Positions 1 through 13,100 of a stretch of 64,000 nucleotides of DNA are shown one piece after another. Under the pieces are notes generated by a model, which saw only the letters and a list, made by a program, of their open reading frames with translations, did no database searches and was not told the origin of the DNA. This DNA is from Branchiostoma floridae (taxonomy: Eukaryota; Chordata; Leptocardii; Amphioxiformes; Branchiostomatidae): the NCBI RefSeq assembly GCF_000003815.2, contig NC_049980.1, forward strand, positions 13,593,570 through 13,657,569, in the 5' to 3' direction. The stretch's first letter is position 1; each line of letters starts with the position of its first letter. The translations under genes and the position numbers were made by a program.

Positions 1-1035
1 GCATTAATAATTTGTGATAACTTTATTACAACAAAGCATAAATCTTATGCCAGACTTGTCACTGATTACAACATTGATACCAGTTATACATTATAAACGA
101 AGAAATAGAAGCTTAATGACGTCCTTGCGTCCATATCTACCATCTGTCAAAAAAGGAGTCAAAACCAAAACTGGACTTAAGGTTCATTTGAACTTGGCAC
201 ATCCTTACAACGATTTTAGTTCCTCGAATAACATACAAGGCAAAAAAAAACTAACTATTTGTTGATTTCGCAATGAAATCACCACTACTTTAAATGATTT
301 TATCGTTGTTCATCTTCGTTACATTTAATTAGATCAGATTATAAAACTACATTGACATGACGTAAGTTTATATACATGATTTACGTACAGGAACTATGTA
401 CAAGGTATATGTCCGATTCATATAATCAGAATTGGAAAGGATACATTGGGTTTAATTGTTTTTAAATGCATATCTATGTAGAACATCCAAAACATTTTGA
501 AGCATGTCTTCTCCAAAGTAATGAAATATCTATTAATTCAAGGTAGGCTTCATTGTCATTTGTCCATTATAAGGTAACTATGAGGCTAACTAGATTTAAC
601 AGAATTATCATGATTTCATGACCATAGAAAATACTTGAAATAATAATGATTTTCCATATTTACACTTTTATCTCATAATCTATTTTTGATTTGTCTTTCG
701 TAGATGATACGTTATCAATCGCCATCTATTAAAAAATTTATACATGATTTATATTAAACTTGTCGTGGTTGACACAGAAATGGTTTTGCTACAAACAAAT
801 CTATGTCGTCATGACAAAAACGTTTTTATGGTTACTGTACTATGAAAGACTGACATATAAATTGAGAAAAGTATCTAGTCGAGGCATCGACTTCAATTTC
901 TGTTGATATAATGTGCATTGCACACCTTTAGATTTAGTAATCCGCTACTTCAAAAAATTGCTATACACTCTTTTCATACATATACCGAGTTCAGCACCTT
1001 AGCTTTGAAGTATTCATCTAAATACGTCTACTGAT
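1..1035. other. AT-rich intergenic sequence
   Basis: No convincing gene, splice-bounded exon or repeat array is visible. The open frame at 14-265 has no recognisable motif and looks like chance. Confidence 0.4.
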
Positions 1036-1041
1036 TTTATT
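1036..1041 (-). other. Probable polyadenylation signal of the glutamate receptor gene
   Basis: AATAAA on the minus strand, about 134 bases beyond the receptor stop codon. It is the first canonical signal I found downstream. Short AT-rich hexamers occur by chance here, so support is moderate. Confidence 0.4.
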
Positions 1042-1174
1042 TTGCAGTTAATAATGATTACTGCATTTCCTTCAACAATCACAGCAAAGAAAGTACGCGT
1101 TTAAAGCTTAATAGAGAAGACGCAATGACTTTTTTTGCTCCTGGCAACGAAACAAATTGTCCCAATGACGTAGT

Positions 1175-4100
1175 TCACAACGACCTGTCCCCATTTGCAA
1201 CGATCCCATTGGCAGAAGCGCCCCCTGTCTTCTTGATGAAGATCTGCACCAAGCCGCTGTCGATGGCGCGCAGGAAGTCTTTTTCCAGCAGTCTTTGATG
1301 TGAAGACTCTTGCTTGGTCAGGGAAAATTCTGTTTCCGACTGCAAATGAAAAACATACTCATACTTTGAACATTTGAAAGTAAATTTGTCAGGACACCTC
1401 AAAGATATCTCATGAATATGCCACGATATTCAACATATAGAGAAATCCTCGTTCTTAAATTTCTATATCGAAATTAGAGCAATACATTGTGATGATAGAG
1501 ATTGCGATGTAGCAAAATACCCGGCTCCAACCATAGAGATCCCGACTCAGGTCAGGATACTCTTATCGGGATCTCTACCGACAGATATGTCAATCTCTAC
1601 CCTGGCAAATACATAAAGCAATCTGGCTACAAGCACAGCTTCTACAGACAAACTACACTACTTCACAATTCCATTGAAATTGTGCCTTCTTCAATGCACG
1701 CCATGCTAATCTATTCAGCATTTCAACCACATTCGACACAGACACAAACTAAGTCTTGCTTTGGATACCGTGATTTTGGCGTTACCTTACAGAAGCACGA
1801 GATAGGCCCACACTCACACCCTGTCTGCATGACCACGCAATACGGGCGGTGGTCATCGGGGGCCCCAGGGGCAGGGAACGGGCCGTGGTCATCCGGGACC
1901 CCGGGGGCAGGGGACCAGGATTCACCCATCTGGCAAAACATGCAATGTGCTGGCTTCACGTACAGGCATGCATTTTATATCATTGATAGACCATAGCATG
2001 TCACAATTTTAATTTGTTCATGTGTGCGATCTACATAATCAATCTCTTAATCTCTATCACGCAATGTCAAATCACCCTGTTCACGACTAGCTCCAACCAT
2101 GTTCCGGTGAAGGTTGGGAGGAAATGGTCGGTCATGTGTGACAGGAGCTAAATGTAGTTTATATACGAGTAATTTAAATGCAATTATGGAAATAAAACAT
2201 AAAGGCCATGTCGAATATGGTCGAAATACTTTACAGAGTATAAGCAAACGTATTGAATTACATCTAAACCAAATTAATAGAGTTAAGCCTGCGAGAAGTG
2301 CGAGCGGGGAGGTAAGGCTAATCACAGGAGTATAAAGGAGATGTGTTTGTAGAAAACTAAGAGTAAACTAAGTCTCCATACCATCTGTGTCTTTGGCTTG
2401 CAACAGTACGTCCAGGTGACTTCCATCATCAGATAGATAACTGTTAACGCTACTCCAACGGCGACGATGACGAACACTCCGTAGAAGCTGTCCAGCCCCA
2501 GACGATCTGCTCCCGCCTGTGTTGTAACCCCTCCATCTAGAGCACAGCCAACTGTCGGCCACCAGACGTTTCGAAATCTATCTATTTTCCCCGCCTCTTT
2601 CAGCTTTAAAATACTGAAGATTTAAGAGAAAACAAGAACATCAATGTTATGTTTAATTATTTTCCTCATGCAGTATATGCCGAAACTTTTCTCAATATTA
2701 CGTGTATCCAAGGAGTTTTTGTAGAGATATAACCTCCCTGGTGTATCAAAACAAGTAAAACCAGAGTTCGCTGAGCTCATACCTCGGTAAAATATTTAGA
2801 GTTCCTTGTATGTTTTGTTCATAAATCATGGAACTGAGGCTTCGATTATCATTGTTCATTGATCGATTCCTGGCACTCGTCAACGGTCAACGTCGCAATT
2901 AGCACAGAATGGATTCATATATATGGTACATAACAGTCAGATATATGGTACATAACAGCAGTCAGATATATGGTACATAACTGCCAGATATATGGTACAT
3001 AACAGTCAGATATATGGCACATAACAGTCAGATATATGGTACATAACAGCAGTCAGATATATGGTACATAGCAGTCAGATATATGGTACATAACTGTCAG
3101 ATACATGGTACATAGCTGCCAGATATATGGTACATAACAGTCAGATATATGGTACATAACAGTCAGATATATGGTACATAACAGCAGTCAGATATATGGT
3201 ATATAACAGTCAGATATATGGTACATAACAGCAGTCAGATATATGGTACATAGCAGTCAGATATATGGTACATAAGTAAGTAAGTAAAGGCACTCGTCGG
3301 TCTCGCAGGACCATGAGTAGTACTACATATAATTTCTACACAATGTACTTATTGTTTGTTTTTGCGTATACGTTTTGACCTTTTGTGTTCTGATGCAAGT
3401 CTCTGCTTTTCTTCCCCCCGTTTTAGTCCCTCCTTGACTCCCTGTTTCCAACCAGTTCTGTTTGCTGCAAGTGTCTCCCAACTGTCAATGTTCATGTCGA
3501 GGGCTTTCAAGTCCCGTTTGATAACATCCTTAAAGCGTAGGTGGGGACGACCACGGGTTCTTGTCCCAGTAGCCAGTTCACTGTACAATAAGTCCTTTGG
3601 GATCCTCCCATCTGGCATACGGCACACATGACCAAGCCAGCGAAGTCTTCGCTGCGTCAGCAGCGTGAACATACTAGGAATATTAGCACGTGTAAGTACA
3701 TCTACATTGGTGACATAATCACTCCACTTGATATGAAGAATTCTACGCAAGCAACGCATGTGAAATGTGTTAAGTTTCCTTTCCTGACTTGTGTATAGGG
3801 ACCATGTTTCGCTGCCATAAAGCAGAACACTGAGCACACACGCCCTATAAACAGCAATCTTTGTGTGTATTGTAAGTTTCTGATTTCCCCAGACTCTCTT
3901 TTGTAGTCTGGCAAAAGTAGTTGCTGCTCGTCCTATTTTACAATTTATTTCAGCTTCCAGGGAAAGGTTGTCTGTCACGGTGGACCCTAGGTAAGTAAAC
4001 TTGGGAACCACTTCCAACTCATAATTGTTGATGGTGACTGCTGGGGGGTGGTCGACTCCCTGGCCCATCACTTGTGTTTTCTTTATACTTATGGTCAAGC

Positions 4101-7100
4101 TGAAGTCCTGACAGGCAGCAGAGAATTTGTCCAACAGTGTTTGTAGCTTGTTCACAGAGTGAGCTGCCAGTGCAGCATCATCTGCAAATAGAAGGTCTCT
4201 GATAAGTACTTCACGGACTTTGGTTTTGGCTTTAAGTCTGGCCAAGTTGAAAAGTTTCCCATCTGACCTGGTGTGGAGATACACTCCTTCAGTTGAAGAG
4301 CCGAAAGCATGTTTCAGCATTACTGCAAAGAAAATTCCGAACAGGGTTGGGGCCAATACGCAGCCCTGCTTTACCCCACTGCGAATGTCGAAAGCTTCAG
4401 AGGACGATCCATCAAACTGGACAACTCCTTTCATACCTGTGTGAAAGGACTGGATCATCCTGAGAAGTTTCGGAGGGCATCCGATCTTGACAAGTATTTT
4501 GAATAGGCCATCTCTGCTGACGAGATCAAAAGCTTTTGTTAGATCTATAAAAGCAATATAAAGAGGTTGTCTCTGTTCTCTGCATTTTTCTTGTAACTGT
4601 CGTAGGGAGAATATCATATCAATGGTGGAACGCTCTGACCTGAAGCCACATTGGGACTCCGGATACACTCTGTCAGCAAGTCGCTGCAGCCGACCTAGGA
4701 CCACCCGTGCAAAGATTTTCCCCACAATACTGAGTAAGGAAATTCCGCGATAATTATTACAATCGCTTCTATCTCCTTTATTTTTGTATAATGTGACAAT
4801 GTTTGAGTCTTTCATGTCCTGTGGTATCTCTCCCTCCTCCCAGCATTTACACAGTATATCATGCAGTTCAGGCAGCAGTACACCTTTAGCACTCTTGATG
4901 ACCTCAGGAGGTATTCCGTCCATACCAGGTGCTTTACCTGAGCGCAGGCTGTCGATGGCTTTGCTCATCTCCTCCAATGTTGGTACTGCATCCAGTTCCC
5001 ACAAAACGGACAGAGTCTCGATGCTGTCCAGTGCTGTCTCATTTATGGCATTTTCTCTTGCATACAGCTCTGAATAATGTTCTAGCCACCGTTCCATCTG
5101 CTTCCCTCTGTCAGTAATTGTTTCACCGGACAGAGACTTAAGAGGTGCGGAGCTATTTTGGGTTGGTCCAATGGCTTTCTTTATCCCCTCGTACATACCG
5201 CGGATGTTGCCTGTTTCCGCTGAAGACTGAATGCTTTTGCAAAGATCAAGCCAGAATTTGTTTGCACACTGTCGAGCCATGCGCTGGACTTTGCTCCTGG
5301 CAGTTCTCAGGGCCTGCAAGGTTAGCTGACTGGGTGCGCGCTTATGCTCTAGAAGTGCTGTACGCTTTTCTTCAATGACCACATTTAGTTCACTTGCGTA
5401 CTCCTCAAACCAATCTTGGGTCTTTCCCTGCTTTCTTCCAAAGACACCTAACGCTGTACGGTGGAGTGTGTCTCTGAGGTAACTCCACCTCTGCTCAGCA
5501 TTTTCACTTGAAGGTTTGTTGAGGAGAGCGGCTTCTAGGGCCTCAGCAAATTCCTCTACTTTCTCTGGAATCTGGGTTTTCCTGGCATCTATACGGATTT
5601 TACCAGGTGGTTTGGAGCGGTGGATCTTTTTCGGTGTAAGTCTGATTGTACTGCAAACCAGGGAGTGGTCAGTGTCACAATCAGCACTGTGATAAGAGCG
5701 GGTGAGTAAGACATCGCTTAAGTGACAGCGTCTCACAATAACCAGGTCTAGTTGGTGCCAATGCTTGGAGCGGGGGTGGCGCCAGGACACCTTGTGCTGT
5801 GGTTTTGTGTTGAAAAAGGAGTTTGTAATGCACAGATCATTGATAGTGCAGAACTCAAGTAGACGTTGCCCATTGTCATTTACATTGCCAACACCAAATT
5901 TACCAAGGCAATTCGGCCAGGAGTCATAATCAGCGCCCACGCGGGCATTGAAGTCGCCCAGTAATAGGAGCTTTTCCTGCTTGGGTATACCTTGAATGGT
6001 AGTCTGGAGTTGGCAGTAGAACTCATCCTTGGTTTCTTCTTGTGAACACAGTGTTGGAGCATACACACTCACAAGGTTCAAGGGCCCATTTTCTGTGAGA
6101 AGCCGGAGTGTGAGAATTCGCTCTGTACCCTTCTCTCTCGGTTCAATTGAGTCTAGTAGAGAGTTCTTGATGGCAAAACCTACACCATGCTGTCTGGTTT
6201 CCTGTGAGGCTTTCCCCTGCCAGATGAATGTGTAGTCACTTTCTCGCAAGGTCCCTGAGTCTGCCAGACGGGTTTCTTGTAGAGTGGCAATGTCTACATT
6301 AAGTCTCAGGAGTTCATTGTTAATCACAGCTGTTTTTCTAGTGTCACTAATTTCCTGGAGATCATCAGACAGTCCTGTAGTCATTGTTCGCACATTCCAA
6401 CAACCAATTCTGAGAGTTTGTTTCTTTCCTTTGGTCTTGGGTACAATGGGTACAGTTCGTCTTTCAGGCTCGTAGAGCCCTAAGCCCAGCGCACCCTTCA
6501 AGGCAGACGGACTGTGGCGGGGCAACACCCTACTGGCTGGGGGCTGCCCAGCTTAAGGCGGGCGGTAGCTGCCCAATGAGACACGATGATCTCTCCCACC
6601 GACGGAAGCAGCCCCTGGCACCCTACTCTACGCCAATCGAGTGGAAGGTTTATAACCGGTATCTGCTGCTCCCCGTGTTGTGATGCCGCTACAGTACGTA
6701 TGGCATGGAGTGGCCTCTCCAGGATACATTGTACATAGTCAATTTCAATATTACATACATACACATACAATAAGTACAAGGACGTAGAGGGTAGTACTAG
6801 CCTGGGAATAGAAGAGATATTTAGGAGACAGGCTGTTTCCCACGCAGCAAGTCCCCCCTCTCCACTCCACTGGTGTGGTCCAACGGAACGGCAAGCCGAT
6901 ACAGTTGGGCACCAGTGAAGTCGCAGGACTGTGGCGGGCGGGGTCCTCCTCACCCCGTACAGTGCTGGACTGTCCACTGCCCACGCACACACCCATGGTC
7001 AGGGAAACCCACCCAGCAGGACAAACTGAGGGCATTGGTGGGGCAGCACTAGCACAGTCTGTATGCCTGACTTCACTTATTGTTGAAGCTGGGTTCGTGC

Positions 7101-10100
7101 TATGTGCCAGAGAAATGTGCATGTTGTACTGCCTGTTGCTCCCTCCCATTGGAACACCGGGCTATCAAAACATGCTAAAATATGTACCAAAGGGAGGCCA
7201 TTCAGCAGTTTGGCCCACACACAGCAAATTACCTTTGCCCCTCTGGCAGGGACATTGTATGTCCTGAAAAGAGCGGGGTTTCCCTTTAGGGACCGAATAG
7301 AGGGGGTTGCCTTTAGGGTGTGTGTGGCTCTATTCACAAAGGGAGGCCATGTAGGAAGATGGCCCGCACACAAAAATTACCTACCTGATATGGTACATAG
7401 CAGTCAGATATATGGTACATAACTGTCAGATATATGGTACATAACAGTCAGATATACGGTACATAACAGTCAGATATACGGTACATAACAGTCAGATATA
7501 TGGTACATAACAGTCAGATATATGGTACATAACAGTCAGATAAATGGTACATAGCAGTCAGATATATGGTACATAACTGTCATAATTGCCTTCATAAATG
7601 ACTTATTCTATCAAGTCTGAACTCCACTCTCTGTTGCATATATGGCAAATGATACGCGCCAACATTACTTTTCATCTCAAATTTAACCATACCATCTCTT
7701 TGCACATCATATCACTATTGATGAGTGACTATAAATATCTCACCCTAATGAAAGCATATGTGACAGCCTGTTGCCATGCTGGGTTGCTAGCCCATATCCA
7801 AGATGGCGGAAAGACTTGCCGACCATCATCATTTCACAGCTCTCATCTGTCATGGTGAGGTACTCCAACATCGGTGTGTCATACATAAAGACAAACTCAC
7901 CCTGTAAACGGAGAGAAAAAAAACATATATTGTCATGAGTCCATATGTCTGAAAAAAGACCATACCAAAAATGCTACACGAGTATGCATGGCTGTCGTTA
8001 GAGCGCTAACGCAACGCCTCAACATACAAATCAACAACATGACTTTGATTTAAAACAACTGATCTATAGGCAACTTTGGTTCTTTGATCCGTACCGAATA
8101 AGCAACACGTTAAAATTTTGTCACATTCTGCTCACCTTCTTTACTTCCTTTATCCCTTCCAGGACGTTGGGTACCATTGTTTCCTCTGCGTTCATGTAGT
8201 TCCACATCAGCTCATAGACTGTACCTGTGGCTGAATACACAACAAAACAACTCTTACATTTATAATCAAATCATTTTCATGTAAGATTTCTGCTTGTAAG
8301 ATCTATAAATATTGCGATCGATATGTCCATTGAATATTATACACAGAATGTGTAAAAAAGTCATGTACAGTAAAGTATTCAAGAAATAAGAGATCTTATG
8401 ACTCCATTGAATATTTTGAGTTTTGTGATTGTATTGTATAATTTGGTTTATCTATTAATCTCTAGCTGAGTCTGGCTGTATCCCCATAAGGCAACAGACA
8501 GCTCTTATAAGGCAACAGACAGAAAATTGAACACAGGAAATAGATAATCTAAGACCTTTGACCTAAATTGCTGTCTGTGTCGCCAAACAGCCTACATGCG
8601 AAGAACCGTATTTTTTACTTGAAACATAACCTCAATTCCTCTATGCCTTTACACCATTTTTACCTTCACTTCCTGTTACCCTAATGTATTTAGATTACTA
8701 CAAAACTATTATAAGCAATCACATAAACACAACGAAAACAAAAGCTCTGTACACGGAAGGAAAAAAAAAAACGTGCACGAAAAAGCCAGTAACCTACCTT
8801 GTTGATCATGGAAGAAGGCGAACGTGCTTCCGCCCTTCGGGATGCCGTATTTGATTTTTGTTTGCTTGACCAGGTCATCCACGGATCTGATCGGCTGCTC
8901 CAGTCTCTTGACCGTGAGGAAGGCCGTGAGGTTGGCGGTGTACGTTGATATGGCGATGAGACCAAACAACCACCAGGCACCCGCTAGGATTCGGTTTGGA
9001 GTCGACCTCGGCTGAGGCTCAACACCTGCAGAGTATAGTTGTATATTGCTCAATGAATGCAGTGGAAAGTAAAATAGATTTTATCAGTGTACTCACTATG
9101 AAGCCGAAAGAAACAGATTATTTCAAACTGTTGTCACAATTTAACCGAGCTTTTACCATTTAGGTGATCGCCCAAAGCCTATATTTCTACTAAAAGCACA
9201 CAATCCAATCACCATACAGCACGTCGATCTAACAAGTCACTAACCACTGCCTTCAACTTAGTAGTCAAAGCCGACAATAGTACATTGTATCATATAGTTG
9301 ATTAGACACGTTATGTATCACCTATTCTCTACTCTTAGTCTTTGAGACTGTTCACGCAATTAGCCTTCCGGCATAATTTTGAAAATAGATACATTCAATT
9401 AAACATAATGTATTCAAGTGATAGTGTGAAATTGTCAACATCCCTGGTGTTCCATGAAAATACATTTGAACGGCTGTAACTTTGAGTCGTTTTGCATGGA
9501 TTAATATTAACGTTCCACTTGATTTTCCTATATTCATTAATGCCTCATGTGATTAACGCTTACAGACAGTGATTGATGATTTACGCACGAGAGATTGATT
9601 TCTTTTTCATTTGAGGCTCGCTATAACCACGTGCTCCTTGTTTGAGGTGAGGATGGATTAGCCTGTGTTATTTCTGGCTGCCAGAAGCTACATGTAATTG
9701 GCCATTGGTCCGCACGGTCGGACAGTTGCTATGAGATATGGTATGAGTTTAAGTATTGGTGGGATTCGGAATCCAGCGGCCAGAAACGCTCTGTGCAACA
9801 ACGTCAACGTTAAAGTCTGGAAGGTGTCATTCGCTAAATTTTGCACTCAAAAGTCAAGCCCATAGAATTCGTGGGACATATTCATATATGTCCGCTCAAT
9901 ATGCAACACGCGTATGTAACTGAAGGTCACTGGAGGGATCTTGTCAAGGTCGGCTTACATGCGGAAATTATACTTGGAAATGCAAACGAAGTACCTTAAA
10001 GCACTCGCGGCACTATTCTGGTCCTTCAGTGAGACACTCGAGATTGGAGGTATTAGCTTTGCGATCTTTACTACGTACGTGTAGCAGCTTCCTGTACCAT

Positions 10101-13100
10101 TGACCTATCATGTATCATATCCAGTAATGACAGTATGTACGCTCATCGTGTTTGTTCAAGCAGATATCAAACAGGTTCTTTTACTTATCACCTTCTATAC
10201 TAGCTTTAGAAGTAAAATGTGTCACAGTATGGAAGATTTGGAATAAATGTTTTGCTCTGCGTGTATGTGTCATTCAAGTATAGACCCTAAGATTTTAAGA
10301 GCGAATGTCTGTAAGGGTCAAACAATGCTGGCACCGGTCAAAAAATAGATATGGCTCATTTTTTGGACAGTGATAGTACTTGGTACACAACCCCTCAAAA
10401 TAGTTTTCTTAATTCTCAGAACCCCTCGTTGCCATGGCAACAGGCCAAAGAAGTTTGGGGGCCATTTTGCCGGATTTGGGCATGTCAAAAACATGAAAAT
10501 TGGCCAACTTAAGGGCACTATCACTGAACAATGCTTTAACTAAACAACAAAGGCAGAATATGCTGATCAGAGCAATGCCTAAACTTGTATGAAATAGCAG
10601 TAAAGTTAATCTCCTGTAAATTCTAAGGCCCTGGGCAGCCTGAATACAATACACTGTTTTCAGGTTGTAAAGAATCTGAAATTTTGCCCAACTTCAAAGC
10701 ACTGAAAGTCCATAAGTATAAAGTATTTTCGCTTGCAATTTACTACAAATAATAACCTACTATAGGGCTATTAGATGAATGCTAGCAAAGTTTGGGTTCT
10801 TGTTTTGTTGCTATGCAATCGTCCGTCGAAGTGGGTCAAATTTCATGATTTTGATAATATGTCATTTTATGCTCTCTTTAAACAATCATAAGTCCCATAC
10901 CAAAGTTGCTCTGCAATTAAAATTCACATGGATTATAAACCAATGTATTGTCTATCAAATGCATGTTTGTAAAGTTCGGGTTCTTGTTTCGTTGCTACGT
11001 AATTGTCCTTTAAAGTGGGTCATTTTTTATGATTTTGATAAAATACATTATTTTGCATCATCTTCCAACAATCATAACTCACAAGCCAAAATTGTTCTGT
11101 AACTAGAATTTACCTGAAATGTAAACCAAGATATTGTTTCTCAAGGTCATGCTTGTAAAGTTTGGGTTCTTGTTTTGTTGCTAAGCAATTGTCCGTTAAA
11201 GTGGGTCAATTTTCATGGTTTTGATGATATATCATTTTGTGCTCTCTTTGAACTGTCATAAGTTGCAGAGTAAATTTGTTCTGAAATTGAAATTAACAAG
11301 GAATACAAACGATTGTATTGTCTATCAAATGCTTGTTTGGACAGTTCGAGTTCGGGTATTCTAACAGTGAATGTACATGTCCCTGAAAGTAGGTCGTATT
11401 CCACTGACTTTTCCACAAATCATGTTCTTGACAACAGTGATACACAGTCTTTGTTTTTATAGAACCGATGTAGCAATGTGCTATCACCATGGAAAAAAAA
11501 AACATTTGTAGGGATTATATTCTACACAAAGTCATATTTATGTTTAATGTCAGATTAATCCACTCTGAACTTTCAAACATTCTGCTAGTTTTAAAGCTAA
11601 GCATGACGTATGACTACAGTCTTGAACATGTTTGCATCCCCACAATATGGCGACTTATTTCTACATTGGAACAAATATCTTAAATCTCTGTGCATCTTTC
11701 TTTCACAGTAATGTGAAAAACATGTGCATTTTCAACTTCTACTAACACACTCATTTTCAGCAAGGACATGAACTTCGGTATTCTTGAATTTTTGCCACAA
11801 ATATGGACTTCCAAAGGCAATCAATTATTGGTGATCGCAAATCAGATTTAGGAATGTTAGTTCGTACAATTTCAAATTCCTTGCCAAATCGCAAGTTTAT
11901 ATGTGTCTCCCAAAAAGGAAGACGTAGATAAACGTCATTCGTTGCTTCATTTTGATTTTTACTGTTGATAGATTCGAACAAAGTTAGGTCAAGATGCTGA
12001 CCTTCATCATCCTCTGCCGTATTTTGACGTTAGCCTGTCAAGCTAATTTCCACACAGACAGACTAGCAGACAAACATCAATCGCCGCCAGGAGTTGGCAT
12101 TTCAGGCAAATAAGAAGAGCAACCTACTAGGTTCGTTCTTGCCCTTGCTTAAAACGAGTATGGTCCATTGAATAGCAGAAACTGAAAAACGCATGTTTTC
12201 ACATAAATGCTACCGTGAAAGGAAAGATGCACAGAGATTTATGATATTCGTTCCAAATACGTATATACATTGTATAAGCTAAGTCTTCAAGAGTCATATT
12301 GTGGGGATGCAAACATGTTCAAGACTGTAGTCATACATCATGCTTAGCAGTAAAACTAGCAGAATGTTTGAAAGTTCAGAGTGGATTAATCTGACATTAA
12401 ACATAAATATGACTTTGTGTAGAATATAATCCCTACAAATGTTTTTTTTTCCATGGTGATAGCACATTGCTACATCGGTTCTATAAAAACAAAGACTGTG
12501 ACATGTGTATCACTGTTGTCAAGAACGTGATTTGTGGAAAAGTCAGTGGAATACGACCTACTTTCAGGAACATGTACATTCACTGTTAGAATACCCGAAC
12601 TCGAACTGTCCAAACAAGCATTTGATAGACAATATATTCGTTTGTATTCCTTGTTAATTTCAATTTCAGAACAAATTTACTCTGCAACTTATGACAGTTC
12701 AAAGAGAGCACAAAATGATATATCATCAAAATCATGAAAATTGACCCACTTTAACGGACAATTGCTTAGCAACAAAACAAGAACCCAAACTTTACAAGCA
12801 TGACCTTGAGAAACAATATCTTGGTTTACATTTCAGGTAAATTCTAGTTACAGAACAATTTTGGCTTGTGAGTTATGATTGTTGGAAGATGATGCAAAAT
12901 AATGTATTTTATCAAAATCATAAAAAATGACCCACTTTAAAGGACAATTACGTAGCAACGAAACAAGAACCCGAACTTTACAAACATGCATTTGATAGAC
13001 AATACATTGGTTTATAATCCATGTGAATTTTAATTGCAGAGCAACTTTGGTATGGGACTTATGATTGTTTAAAGAGAGCATAAAATGACATATTATCAAA

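Larger units (their letters stand above)
3273..7386 (-). mobile_element. Full-length non-LTR retrotransposon, RTE-like
   Basis: About 4.1 kb on the minus strand: a 5' untranslated region (about 7386-6529), one long intact open frame, a short 3' region and a tetranucleotide tail that reads (AAGT)n on the plus strand at 3273-3288. Simple-repeat tails and a single endonuclease-RT protein fit RTE-type elements; the clade is inferred from resemblance only. It sits inside the TATGGTACATAA minisatellite, so target-site duplications cannot be told from array units. The reading frame is uninterrupted, suggesting a young copy. Confidence 0.88.

Noticed and set aside
1502-1996. 164-aa open frame on plus
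   Set aside because: Lies in a receptor intron, contains a hairpin and GC-rich tandem repeat, and shows no domain or splice context.
2915-3277. CRISPR-like regular repeats
   Set aside because: No unique spacers; units are contiguous and of varied length, and the context is eukaryotic.
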